Source: Nipponacmea schrenckii
Taxonomy: Eukaryota > Mollusca > Gastropoda > Lottiidae
Length of the DNA stretch: 64,000 nucleotides
Direction: 5' to 3'
Assembly (NCBI GenBank): GCA_030562195.1
Contig: JAUJPP010000002.1
Coordinates: forward strand, 4,650,001 to 4,714,000
A program made the position numbers and the translations under genes. Of this stretch, positions 25,252 through 37,600 are shown one piece after another (the first letter of the stretch is position 1; each line of letters starts with the position of its first letter). The notes under the pieces were generated by a model. The model ran no database searches and was not told where the DNA came from. It was given only the letters and a program-made list of their open reading frames with translations.

Positions 25252-25371
25252 TCGGAAAACATTCATTACCATCATGATAATCAGTATTATCACAACCACA
25301 TGTAACATATAGACATGTCAAGTTACCATGACATCCAGTGGTAATGTTACATGTTTCTTCAAATCCTGGTT
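25252..25371 (-). CDS. EGF-like exon, intact (unit 2)
   Basis: A 120-bp phase 1-1 exon, EPGFEETCNITTGCHGNLTC then LYVTCGCDN, ending NECFPS. Six cysteines. It is the true counterpart of 38262-38381, with the same weak donor GTAATTTATC. Confidence 0.8.
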
Positions 25372-26678
25372 CTAATAAATTAATACAAAGATACAATCTA
25401 GTCGTCATATCAAACAAACAGTTTTCATCTAATTTCTGAATCCTGAATCTAATAATTTAGTTATTATTTCATTTTATTCCATTTTCTTATTGACGAAGCT
25501 GCTTAATTTATAAAGAGGTATTCTATACTCTTTCATTAAAAATAATTAAATTTAACAGATATTCAATAACCTCATATTGCTTACTATATGTGGTAAGGTT
25601 TTGAGTTGAAATTAGCAGATAAGATTTTTGAATTGTAAACAAAACATTATGTATTTATCCAATTACATGTGGTCAGATTAGGTTTATGTGACGAAAAAAT
25701 TTAATATCTTCGGTCCATCGGGTTTTTTATTTGACATGGAACAAAAAGAAAATTAATTTATTTTTAGGAAATGGTGTATACAAACCAAATTTATCTAAAT
25801 AAACTAAACAGAAAGAAAAGAAACAGACTCATTAGTATAAAAAACTAATAATGTTATCACATAAACCTTTCAATTCGACAATTTATTAAGAAATATATAT
25901 TAATGTCCTGTTGATTATAGTTTCGGCTAAAATCATTCCTAAGAAACACTGAAAGTAATTCTTTGATCACTTTTTATCGTCCTTCTATTACTTTTCCGAA
26001 ATTTAGAATTTAAATTTCTAGAAGAATGAATGTGATCATGATTAGGTGTTTCTGAGGAAAGTTTTAAGCCGAAACGTTAAATGACTAGACAAAAGTATAT
26101 ATTTTTAATTGCTTTCCCCTTTTTATTTGGGGAAATTTTTGATTTAATTTCCTTTATTTATCTAGCTTTGTTAAGAATGTTTAATCAAGTATGGTGTTTC
26201 AATAATTATGAATACAAATAATATTCGTTGTTTTGAGTCTGATTCAAAAATGATGTTTTATGTCAAATGTTGTAAAGGAATACTATCATTTAGAATGTAC
26301 TGGACAAACTTGATCCATAAACAACCCCCCCCCCCAAAAAAAAAAACCCTTCAAAATTACTTAGTCTACAGATAAAAAAAATATATTTTTTTCTCAGTTT
26401 TTCTAAGAGATTTTTCACGCCTAGGAAGAAAAGTATTGGACTGATTTCGCGTCATATACTTTAATGTAAGGGTAAACTTATGCCTATGATGAGAATCTAC
26501 GATTATGAGACTAGCTTTGCTTTTCAGTAACTTAATTATTTTCAAGTAGTAGTTCAGAAATATTTACAAAAAATACACCAATTTTCAGAATAAATAGACT
26601 ACGCAGATTAATTGTTTCAGGCTCGATCTCAGTTGTATAAATGAGGCTACATTTTAGAAGTAATAAGGAAGGACTTAC

Positions 26679-26820
26679 TTTGTGTACAATTTCCATTAGA
26701 ATCTTCATAATAGTTATCAGTACATTGACAAAGATCATTAACACATTGATATCCTGTAGAATTAACACCACATATTGTAACATCAGGTTCAGTACAATTA
26801 GTTCCAACATTACATGATAC
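26679..26820 (-). CDS. EGF-like exon, most 5' recognised exon of the left arm
   Basis: A 142-bp exon, phase 0 at its 5' side and phase 1 at its 3' side, starting VSCNVGTNCTEPDVTICG and ending NGNCTQ. It is the homologue of 31532-31670 and one codon longer. No upstream exon with a start codon or signal peptide could be identified between here and the gap. Confidence 0.8.
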
Positions 26821-27348
26821 CTGAAATAATATATTACAATCATTTAAAGGCAAATATCATATTAATAGAAAACATGTAACGTTTAAAAAAAAGCAAAGTT
26901 TCAGTGGTTTTTGTGATCCGTTATATGAAAAGTCCTATTCAATTCTACCTACGAACAAAAGAATCGGGAATAAGAATGGTGTAAAACCATCAAAAGAGTT
27001 TAAATTTCACAATTTACTACACTGGATGCTTTAAATGTCTTCAAGCTAAACACATCTTATCTAAATTTTCCTATTTTGAAGAATGCAGTAATTATCCAAA
27101 AGAAGACATTTCTTCTGACGCTGTACCTTTAGTTTTATTTATATTACAAGCCGAAAAAACTTATATTTATTGAATTTCAGGATTTTCCTTAATTTCAATG
27201 TTTAAAGTCAAGATTGCCAATAGAATAATTTGACCTTGGATTGCACTTTTGATAGGGTCATGTCATCTGCCTAAGATTCTTCTCTGATTGAAGGATGCTG
27301 CCAAGATTACGATTTCATCCGATTAAAATAGAGAGCAAGCTACACTAT

Positions 27349-28881
27349 AAGGCCACAACAAAATAATTTGTTGTTCTTCGGGAATTCTACCCTCCAAAAT
27401 AGGAGCGAGCGAGCGAAATTTTTTTTTTAAATTTAAAATTTAAGAATTACAAAAATTGAAAATAAGAGAAATTGAATGGTGCGAGCGAACATTTTTTTAT
27501 TATAAAAAAATAAATACTGAAATGTTAAAGAGAGGAGCGAAAAGTTTAGAATGTTACAAGTAATATAACAAGGTTTCGTTTTAACATAACATTAGAACTC
27601 TTCACTTTAGAGTATAACATATACAAAACTATATTGAGTATTCTGGAGTGCCTCAACTCCAGTATTCCTTATAGTAGACTGATCCAAAATCTTAAAAATT
27701 ACAATCTTACTCTAAAAATCTTTCAAAATCTTTAAAATATGAAAATAAGAACTGTACCAGTACAGCCCTAAAAACAAATACTGTAAGCATTCAGAATGAA
27801 TTAACCAGAAGTTTTAAATAGCATTATATCATATGTTTGACATGCTAATTTCAAAGTTCCAGTTCAATTTGTAATCGTTGACTTTCGCATTCTAGTATTT
27901 AGATTTGAATAAGAACAATTGAAGTAATTTTGAAGAGAATTTTGAAAGGAAACAGTAAAATACAACAATGCATCAGATCTTTATCAATCTAACAACAGTT
28001 ATCTTAGGTTTAACTTGGTAATAAACAACATAAAAAAAATTGAAGGATCTTAAAAAAGTACTTAAGCTTATTATTAACCAGCAAAGGGAGAAATTATGAA
28101 CTTGTTACATTTTTTCAATTTCATTTTCTCTCGTTTCCGGTCCCGTCACCACGGACGCCACAGTTCTGAACACTTCCAAAAACGTGGTCTCATGGCTAAC
28201 AAAATTGTAGGCAGTAAATGGCACAATCAGTCTTGATGCACTCCGTACACTTACAACCAAAAGCATCATAAAAAATGTTACGTTGACCAAATACATAGAA
28301 TAGATCTAGTTTTAAATTTGAAGTAAAAAAAATCGGTGACAAAGATAACATAATATGACAAGAAACATGGCGAATTGAAAATTTTCGATTGACCAGTACA
28401 TAATCCTACTATACTAATATTGATATACGAATAACAGACTGGATAATTGGTACAATTTTTATTAGAGGGCGCTACAAAGGAAGTGCGTTCGATCTGTACT
28501 CTCTGGTAGGATTTCAGGTATATGTACGATTGACCAGTGCAAACGTTCGATAATGGATTTGACATACGGAAAACCGTCATGAAAATCGAGAAAATCAGTT
28601 CTAGCGTTAGATCCAGTGAGTCGAGTGTCTTCTTTCAGCGAACATGACAATAAACGAACGACACGAAATTCAAGGATAGATTTTGTCAGTTTTGTTTCAG
28701 AATGAGAGCGGCGATGATTTTTTTTTTATTATAAAAAAAAAATGTAAGTATTTAGAAAATAGGAGCGGGACGTAAAAAATGAAGAGCGGCAATTTAATTA
28801 TTTTTTTAAAATAAAATCACGAAAATGAGAAAAATGGGTGCGGGAATTCCGACGAACAACAAATCAAATTGGTGTGGCCTT
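27349..28881. mobile_element. 1.5-kb inverted-repeat element, unclassified
   Basis: Present only in the left arm; the right arm has an uninterrupted site near 31010. The ends begin AAGGCCACAACAAAA and, on the other strand, AAGGCCACACCAATT, and both continue into TTTGTTGTTC-TCGG-AATTC. This gives about 40-bp inverted repeats with a few mismatches. The target duplication cannot be fixed, since the empty site differs by about one base. GAGCG-rich stretches next to T-runs lie near both ends. No transposase is seen. Confidence 0.75.
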
Positions 28882-29009
28882 ATGTATAATATATTATTGG
28901 CAGGTCATCTAATTCATACAAAACTGATTATTTAAATTATTACATGCTCACTATACGTAATGTGCGGTTCGCGGCCTCCAGAACTAAGTTACCTGTTACG
29001 TAAGTTTTC

Positions 29010-29140
29010 AAGGGTGCCAACATTGCACAACCATGTTTGTTGTCGTGCATATTCGATGCATTTGGGACAATGTTTGTTTTCGTGCATTTTCGATGCATTT
29101 GGGACAATGTTTGTTTTCGTGAATTTGCATTGCTATTTTG
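29010..29140. repeat. Short tandem repeat in the left arm
   Basis: About 36-bp units around GATGCATTTGGGACAATG and TTTGTTTTCGTG, about three imperfect copies. Mirrored at 30740-30870. The 62-70-residue frames over it are conserved only because the DNA is duplicated. Confidence 0.6.
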
Positions 29141-29577
29141 TCGGTAAAGCATAATGAATGTTTTCGTGGATTTTCATTGACAAGGTTTGTTTTCCTGGAT
29201 TGCTCTGTGCAATAAGGTTCCTAAAATGCAATTCATAGCCATGTCTTCCTTAATTAAATCAAGCACACACAATAATTAATTATCATATCATTCAGATTTA
29301 TTAATATATTAGAACTATAAATATCGAACATCATTTCAAAATAAAAAAGTTATTTTTCTTTTCTTGTTAAAGGATCTCATATTGTACATTTTGCCATCTG
29401 TTGAAATTAAATAGTGTGCATCTTTCCTAAATGGAATGTATGCTTACTTCCGAAAACATGATCTAATTTAACAGGAGGTAAAAAGCGAATATTTGAAAAC
29501 AGTTCTATAAAGACACCAATATCATATACGACGGTCCAATAATTATTTATATTTAGACAGGGGAGTTGAAATTTTTG

Positions 29578-30077
29578 NNNNNNNNNNNNNNNNNNNNNNN
29601 NNNNNNNNNNNNNNNNNNNNNNNNNNNNNNNNNNNNNNNNNNNNNNNNNNNNNNNNNNNNNNNNNNNNNNNNNNNNNNNNNNNNNNNNNNNNNNNNNNNN
29701 NNNNNNNNNNNNNNNNNNNNNNNNNNNNNNNNNNNNNNNNNNNNNNNNNNNNNNNNNNNNNNNNNNNNNNNNNNNNNNNNNNNNNNNNNNNNNNNNNNNN
29801 NNNNNNNNNNNNNNNNNNNNNNNNNNNNNNNNNNNNNNNNNNNNNNNNNNNNNNNNNNNNNNNNNNNNNNNNNNNNNNNNNNNNNNNNNNNNNNNNNNNN
29901 NNNNNNNNNNNNNNNNNNNNNNNNNNNNNNNNNNNNNNNNNNNNNNNNNNNNNNNNNNNNNNNNNNNNNNNNNNNNNNNNNNNNNNNNNNNNNNNNNNNN
30001 NNNNNNNNNNNNNNNNNNNNNNNNNNNNNNNNNNNNNNNNNNNNNNNNNNNNNNNNNNNNNNNNNNNNNNNNNNNNN
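29578..30077. other. Scaffold gap of exactly 500 N at the palindrome centre
   Basis: The left arm runs directly into the N; the right arm begins 230 bp beyond it. The true centre is unknown. The missing first exon(s) and promoter(s) of the flanking gene copies may lie here. Confidence 1.
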
Positions 30078-30307
30078 TCTGTTTTCGAACTTTTTTTTAG
30101 ATCTAATGTACTGCAGTTATAATTTGAAAATTTGGAAAAGATCATTTGATAGTTCTCTTGTTCTGGGATGCCGAAATATTGTTAACTTTCAGTCATTTTC
30201 ATTTGTTTAGATGGTGGTAATTTATCAAAATTTCAATTTCTCATATGAGAGTTCTTTTATATACAATAAATTGTTGTGCAGCATAGTTCATTGTAGTTAC
30301 GGGTCAA
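30078..30307. other. Unpaired spacer next to the palindrome centre
   Basis: 230 bp with no counterpart on the left side of the gap. No convincing TATA box, start codon context or signal peptide is seen. If the palindrome is real, this would be in the region between the 5' ends of two diverging gene copies. Confidence 0.5.
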
Positions 30308-30739
30308 AAATTTCAACTCCCCTGTCTAAATATAAATAATTATTGGACCGTCGTATATGATATTGGTGTCTTTATAGAACTGTTTTCAAATATTCGCTTT
30401 TTACCTCCTGTTAAATTAGATCATGTTTTCGGAAGTAAGCATACATTCCATTTAGGAAAGATGCACACTATTTAATTTCAACAGATGGCAAAATGTACAA
30501 TATGAGATCCTTTAACAAGAAAAGAAAAATAACTTTTTTATTTTGAAATGATGTTCGATATTTATAGTTCTAATATATTAATAAATCTGAATGATATGAT
30601 AATTAATTATTGTGTGTGCTTGATTTAATTAAGGAAGACATGAATTGCATTTTAGGAACCTTATTGCACAGAGCAATCCAGTAAAACAAACCTTGTCCTC
30701 AAGGCAATGAAAATCCACGAAAACATTCATTATGCTTTA

Positions 30740-30870
30740 CCGACAAAATAGCAATGCAAATTCACGAAAACAAACATTGTCCCAAATGCATCGAAAATGC
30801 ACGAAAACAAACATTGTCCCAAATGCATCGAAAATGCACGACAACAAACATGGTTGTGCAATGTTGGCAC
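30740..30870. repeat. Short tandem repeat in the right arm
   Basis: Mirror image of 29010-29140: repeated CGAAAACAAACATTGTCCC and AATGCATCGAAAATGCACG units. Confidence 0.6.
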
Positions 30871-31531
30871 CCTTGAAAACTTACGTAACAGGTAACTTAG
30901 TTCTGGAGGCCGCGAACCGCACATTACGTATAGTGAGCATGTAATAATTCAAATAATCAGTTTTGTATGAATTAGATGACCTGCCAATAATATATTATAC
31001 ATAATAGTGTAGCTTGCTCTCTATTTTAATCGGATGAAATCGTAATCTTGGCAGCATCCTTCAATCAGAGAAGAATCTTAGGCAGATGACATGACCCTAT
31101 CAAAAGTGCAATCCAAGGTCAAATTATTCTATTGGCAATCTTGACTTGAAACATTGAAATTAAGGAAAATCCTGAAATTCAATAAATATAAGTTTTTTCG
31201 GCTTGTAATATAAATAAAACTAAAGGTACAGCGTCAGAAGAAATGTCTTCTTTTGGATAATTACTGCATTCTTCAAAATAGGAAAATTTAGATAAGATGT
31301 GTTTAGCTTGAAGACATTTAAAGCATCCAGTGTAGTAAATTGTGAAATTTAAACTCTTTTGATGGTTTAACTTCATTCTTATTCCCGATTCTTTTGTTCG
31401 TAGGTAGAATTGAATAGGACTTTTCATATAACGGATCACAAAAACCACTGAAACTTTGCTTTTTTTTAAACGTTACATGTTTTCTATTAATATGATATTT
31501 GCCTTTAAATGATTGTAATATATTATTTCAG

Positions 31532-31670
31532 GTATCATGTAATGTTGGAACTAATTGTACTGAACCTGATGTTACAATATGTGGTGTTGATTCTACAGGA
31601 TATCAATGTGTTAATGATCTTTGTCAATGTACTGATAACTATTATGATGCTAATGGAATTTGTACAAAAA
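31532..31670 (+). CDS. Receptor exon 1 found: EGF-like
   Basis: 139 bp, phase 0 to 1, VSCNVGTNCTEPDVTICG to NGICTK. Six or more cysteines. Acceptor TATTTCAG, donor GTAAGTCC. An upstream coding exon must exist, because this one begins at a splice acceptor. Confidence 0.8.
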
Positions 31671-34600
31671 GTAAGTCCTTCCTTATTACTTCTAAAATGT
31701 AGCCTCATTTATACAACTGAGATCGAGCCTGAAACAATTAATCTGCGTAGTCTATTTATTCTGAAAATTGGTGTAATTTTTGTAAATATTTCTGAACTAC
31801 TACTTGAAAATAATTCAGTTACTGAAAAGCAAAGCTAGTTTCATAATCGTAGATTCTCATCATAGGCATAAGTTTACCCTTACATTAAAGTATATGACGC
31901 GAAATCAGTCCAATACTTTTCTTCCTAGGCGTGAAAAATCTCTTAGAAAAACTGAGAAAAAAATATATTTTTTTTATCTGTAGACTAAGTAATTTTGAAG
32001 GTTTTTTTTGGGGGGGGGGGGTTGTTTATTGTTCAAGTTTGTCCAGTACATTCTAAATGATATTATTCCATACTTGATATATCTTGATCAAACATTCTTA
32101 ACAAAGCTAGATAAATAAAGGAAATTAAATCACAAATTCCCATACCAGGGGAAAACAATTCAAAATACATTCTACATGTATTGTCCTGTCATTTAACGTT
32201 TCGGCTTAAAACTTTCCTCAGAAACACCTAATCATGATCACATTCATTCTTCTAGAAATTTAAATTCTAAATTTTGGAAAAGTAATAGAAGGACGATAAA
32301 AAGTGATCAAAGAATTACTTTAAGTGTTTCTTAGGAATGATTTTAGCCGAAACTATAATCAACAGGACATTAATATATATTTCTTAATAAATTGTCGAAT
32401 TGAAAGGTTTATGTGATAACATTATTAGTTTTTTATACTAATGAGTCTGTTTCTTTTCTTTCTGTTTAGTTTATTTAGATAAATTTGGTTTGTATACACC
32501 ATTTCCTAAAAATAAATTAATTTTCTTTTTGTTCCATGTCAAATAAAAAACCCGATGGACCGAAGATATTAAATTTTTTCGTCACATAAACCTAATCTGA
32601 CCACATGTAATTGGATAAATACATAATAGTCAGGAAGCAAATGTATTCTACTTCGTTTTTCTTGCCAACTCTAGTTTCTTTATACTGATAGTTTGCCCAT
32701 GTCCCATAGAACTAAATTTAATCTGTTGTCAAGTTCTCAGATACATTTGTGATACAAACTTGACGTATTGACAGAACCTATATTCAGTGTGCTGATTGGG
32801 CCAGAAGTGCAACATGCGAACCTGAAGCTTGTGGCCCAAAATAACAAAAATAACCCAAACCAAATATTTTTAATATGTATTCAACCTTTAATAATACTTT
32901 TCTTCTGTATACAATTAACTTTTTGATACTAAAAGTCAAAACTGAGGTTGCACATCACTTATCTCAGCTGTCATTTTCGTTTTAGTTGTTTCAAATATTT
33001 CTTAAAGATTTACCATTTATCTAGCTTTAAGCCATAATAGCAATACATCATGTCCAATAATCAACTGTCTGAAATACAATGATCTAAGGCAAAAGAATGC
33101 CTGGGATCTTAGTCAGCCCCATCTATATCCACAGGCCGGTCCGGTACATTATTTTCACAAATCTCTCCACATCCGCACAGATCTGTGCATACTAAACGGT
33201 TCTTCTTGCATCCACATGATTGCCTGTTGCAACCAGATTTGCAGTGACATTTTCGTAGCTCAAGCAAGGCCTCTGGAGCTGGAGCTTTCTCACAGAAGAC
33301 TGGCTTAAGGTGTCCGTCTTTTGACTCCCAGCAATAGTCCACAGGTGATGGTATTTTGGGACAGGGTACTTTAGATAGCTTCCACACGAGCGCCATGTAG
33401 TAAGCCCTGGACGTGTGTGGCACCAAGGTTCCCCGAGATGGAGGTAGCTGTTGACCTTCTCTCCCTTTCTGCGCAAATAGTGCCCACCTGAGTTCTCCTA
33501 CGTTGTTCTCTCTGGTATCTGAGGTGTTGTATAGTAAACACATATATCGGCCTATTTGATCGAAGATACATGCACGTATCTCTTCTTTCAATCCAAACGC
33601 AGCAAATGCATTTAGAATGTCATTATCAGCTTGTATGAATGCTTTAAAGTGACTTAATAAACCCTTTCCAGCAAATGATCCAGTATTGTCTGTTCCCTTG
33701 AAAGCATACCATCCAATGAGCGCCTCTGCCCTTTTTGGTCCAAGTCTTTGGTAGCAATCATTGATTGATATTCTGTCACCTTTTTTTCTGAGAAGTGTCG
33801 TTGACTTTGGAAGTGATTGGAAGTGGCCTAAAAGGAGTACAAAAACATCTGTGTCCACTTAGAAGACGTCCAGATTGACTTGTGGGTCCTTGTGCGTGAC
33901 GTCAAAGGCATTCAGAACAACAAGTTGGTCTCCCTCCTCAAGATTGTGCTTGACCACTGCCATCTCAGGCATACTAACAATGTCAGACAGTGTGTGGTTT
34001 CCTTTCATTGTTGTATGGTGCGTAACAACAACTTTCTTTGGCTTTCTTTGATAGTAACTGATGAATTTATCTGAGAGGTATTCTGTCAACTCTGCCTTGG
34101 TGTATATATGAGAGAGGAAAGTTTTCAAGTTCTTTATTTTAGTGCTGTCATTAACATGATGGTGAACTGGTGTTGTTTTCGATGTACGCTTCTGTCTGGT
34201 CATTTCCTTGAGAGAACAGGCAAGGTACTGATCAAATACAATCCTGACCTCCTCATAAGGATCACTCATGTCAGTCACGATGTGGACAAACTTTTGTGCA
34301 AAGTCCAAGGCATTTGACATATCGGGAGTTGTGGGCACCATGTTAACTATGCACATTGCATCTATTATCAACACTGAGACACCTGGTTTCACTTGTTGTG
34401 AGATGGTCATTTCGTCTGGCAATGGGAGTGGTAATTTCATAACAGCAGGGACCAGTTTGGATTTGTCAGATAGCATTATCATTGATCCATCGGAATGGAA
34501 GTTGGAAGGTGGCGTGACACTGAATTCAAATTCTGTAATGGCATCTTTAACAGAACAGTCAGTTCTAGTCTTGCACACAACAAGCAGTCGAGAGAGCAGG

Positions 34601-37600
34601 GACCTTTCCTGTTTGATGGATACCAACTGCTCTTTGACTTTAGTTTGTACTGTGGCTCCAACGTCCTTGAAGTACGACCAGCTGTTCTTTTTTTGAGCAT
34701 CCCAGAAATGGACTGATTGTTCCCCCATCCTAGTAGAGACAAATTTTTCCAACGCTTCTTTGTCCCAATTTGTCCCGGTTTTCAATGTTTCTGGACACAC
34801 TGTCAGGTGTAACAGCAAAGGTCACAAGATTGAACATATCACTTTTATCGAAAGGATTTCCCTCTCTGGTAAGAACCTCTGAAATCTTTGCTGCAAATAA
34901 GATGTTCTTTGTGCCTGTTGCTCCAACAAGCTCGTGATGAAGAGAACTTGGCTGTCGTGTTTCGATTCCAGCATATTGTCGGAATTCCTGCACAATTCGA
35001 CACAGCGTGGGGGCTATAATGGAGTACTTGTCCAAGGTTTGCCTTTCCCCTGATGCCAATAAATCCTCCTCTGGCCTTCATCTTCTTATGTTCCTGATCA
35101 ATGCCATGGTCTGGATCAATCGCCGTGAAGGAAACATCATGTTTTGTAATAGAAAAGTTGCCTGCATCTAAAAATTCCCATGTCTCAAGATCTATAGTTT
35201 GCAATTCCAGCATGTCTGCAACATAGATAAATAATAAACATCAATAGAATCTCAATCTGATTCATGTAGTTTGTTAAGAATTTGGAGACACCTTTTGCTT
35301 GTTCCTTCCACTCATTTATTTTGCTGGGCAGAGAGTGTCTGGCGTATTTCAGCTACTTGAGATCTGAAGTCCTTCAGCGTGGAGTCTGTCTTTTCATTGG
35401 AATATGATGTGAAGGCATCAACTACTTGGGTGATGTGGTGCTCAAGAAAAGCTCTTTCATCTTTTGAGAAGACTACTTGCATGCGCATGCTGAACAGTGC
35501 AATCAGTGTAACTATGTGAGCTTCAATGCCTCTGTAAATGTGTCAGGAGAACTGGCCATTCCGTTGGACTTCTCTTATACAAAGGAGCAACAATACCAAC
35601 GTTCCATACTGGCGTACCATTGTGTATTAGAGAATTGAAGGTGGACCAAGTGGGAGATTTGTGACATCTCGATTGAGTTGTTCTGCATTCACTATTGCCA
35701 CCAACTTCGTAGCAAGCCTGTGGTTCAGTTGATACAGGGCTCGTTGCCCCTGGGGGAACATGTTGCGGGGTTGAGGTTTCTCCTGAAGTTGAGCTGAATT
35801 CTGACACGACGCTTTGTTGAGTGAATTCCCCCATTTCACTTAGGGGAGATCCAACTTCCGTCCAAGGATCTGTATCTTTACTTGAATCCACAACCTGCGC
35901 CACCAGGTAGCTACACATAAACAACCAGATAGAGTCACACTGTGTGTAGTTTGCAGATATTGGATTTAGAGTGTCCAACTTGTAGGTTACTTGATGAGAT
36001 ATACTTGGACATACTGGCTTATCACAGACCATATATGGTACATCTAATGTCTTTTTCAAGGCCTTTTTCTGAATGGTCATGTCAAATTTGATGTCATTTG
36101 TAATGAAAGGGGCATCATCCGCTGTTTTCTGCGCAATCATCAAATCAGCACCATGAAAAGGATCCGCATCACTTCCCAAGTCGATGTTATCAATTGCAAA
36201 CAGTGGTCTAATTCCTCTCTTTACGAATGGCGGAATGTGTACACCTTTTGTGTTGGTGTTGATGTCATCAACAATAGCTGTTGCCATTCTGGTTGTTGTC
36301 CTCTCAACTTCATCGTAGGTGACTGAAACTTGCAGGTCATTCAGTGTGTCTATATCTCCCCTGGACCGATTTGTTTGATATGAAGTCAGAGCAAGCCCAA
36401 TTCAAAATGGGGTGATCTTCGATTTTTGAAATTTACCATCAGCTTTCGGTTTGTAGTTCACTTGTCGCGTTGACCTAAATGATGACACAACATGCTGGGC
36501 AAGATTTTTGGAGGATTTTTCGACTTCCATCTCCCGAGTTACATTGAGATCCACGCAAGGGCCACTGATTACCCATTTAAGAAATTGTTGTAGCTTCATT
36601 GACGTACTGAAGTCTTCAAATGATCCAGTAAAATGCCAGTTATCCATTTCTTTGATTTCCCTACGTATAATCTGAGATGCCTTGAACAATGTTTCCATTT
36701 TATCTCCTTCCCCAAAATTTTCATACACTTGCGTCATTAACTTTTCCTTGGTAAGTGTTGAGAAAACTATCTCTGGCTTTGGCCCTCGCTTTGCAAAATC
36801 TATTCCTGGTACTTTTTCCACCAATATATTTTTGATATGTCTCTTGTAAGACGTTTTAGGGTGCGTTGTAACACCGTGGTCTTCAAGGAGGAGTTTGTAT
36901 GTATCTTCTACAGAATTCATGTCGATGCCTGGAAATTCTGATGTACTTTCATTTTTTATCACAAACTGTACTATTTGTGCTATTTCTATATTACATATAG
37001 CCTTGACAATATTCTCATTTTCCAAATAGCTCTCAGTAGATGTGGATGGACCCATAACTCTTGTTTCCTTTCTCAAACAATCAGTATGATATTTCATATT
37101 TTGAGCAAACGCGTCCTTTTCATCATCAAGATACGCAAGCCTAGCAGCGACTTCTTTGCTCTTAGTGGTTTCCTTGATGGACAAAAACTTCTTACCCATT
37201 TCGCTGGAGGAAACACTGTGTACTGTACTTTTTTCATTGGTTTGGCAAAATACGCAAAGCTCATGGTCGAAAGTTTTTCTTGTTTTCGACAAAGGCTCAT
37301 CGCTTGATCTGCCATGTTTCTTACTTTCTGCAGCTGATGCGATTTCATCGTCATACTTCTTTTGGGTGCGAGCCAGATTACCTTTATGACAAAGAGACTG
37401 GTAGTACTTCCTATGATAGAGATATTTTGTGTCGTCAGAGTATACCAGACTTCTCACTCGATTGAGAATATCCAAATGCTGTCCGATTTTTGTCCAGTCT
37501 TGGCAAAAGAATTGTATTGTTTCTAAAGATTTTTGACTTGCAACAGAAGAGGGGCCACCTCCTGGGCTTTCGCAAATGAGGCATTTATCCATTTTTAATA

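Larger units (their letters stand above)
22387..25976. repeat. 1.79-kb head-to-tail tandem duplication
   Basis: Unit 1 is 22387-24180 and unit 2 is 24181-25976, nearly identical with small indels. The junction at 24180/24181 lies inside the MITE, which is complete in unit 1 but lacks its left end in unit 2. Outer and inner break points share only about 2 bases (TC), which suggests an illegitimate event. Each unit carries two EGF-like exons. Confidence 0.9.
1..29577 (-). repeat. Left arm of a large inverted duplication
   Basis: This arm is the reverse complement of 30308-44533. Checked anchor pairs: 29575 with 30308, 28960 with 30924, the EGF exon at 26679 with that at 31532, the exon at 25252 with 38262, the exon at 21226 with 39400, the exon at 14120 or 1920 with 42480, and positions 1-25 with 44509-44533. 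It is about twice as long as the right arm because it holds Helitron-like insertions, a 1.5-kb inverted-repeat element, tandemly added EGF exons and a second EGF-FN3-EGF module. The copy continues beyond position 1. A real palindrome and a misjoined second haplotype cannot be told apart from sequence alone. Confidence 0.9.
33109..37592 (-). pseudogene. Decayed large transposon protein (zinc fingers, XPG/PIN-like nuclease, CXC cluster)
   Basis: Reconstructed order on the - strand: N-terminal piece from MDKCLICES (37592) to TGA 36402; in-frame continuation 36401-35523; a poorly readable stretch 35522-35214; frameshifted pieces 35213-34730; nuclease first half 34818-33859; TAA at 33859; nuclease second half and CXC cluster 33858-33109. 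Two breaks are in-frame stops and at least two are frameshifts. Similar long uncharacterised proteins are, to my knowledge, numerous in corals, sea urchins and molluscs; motifs such as FAIDNID, the DHGIDQEHKKMKARGG stretch and GTDNTGSFAGKG recur there. No classical DDE signature was found, and the middle may be partly deleted. Confidence 0.65.

Noticed and set aside
25919..26095. Inverted motifs around GTTTCGGCTAAAA and GCCGAAACG, and a similar CGTTTCGATGTGG at 55865
   Set aside because: They resemble tails seen near retroelement fragments in invertebrates, but no coding remnant or defined ends are present, so no element was called.
28940..29154. Conserved 64-70-residue frames, mirrored at 30730-30944
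   Set aside because: Conservation is that of the duplicated DNA. The frames cover a short tandem repeat and show no signal peptide or domain.
29543..30210. 200- and 214-residue open frames on both strands
   Set aside because: Both are produced by the 500-N gap at the palindrome centre.
34268..34696. 142-residue + strand frame
   Set aside because: It is antisense to the nuclease-encoding transposon gene.
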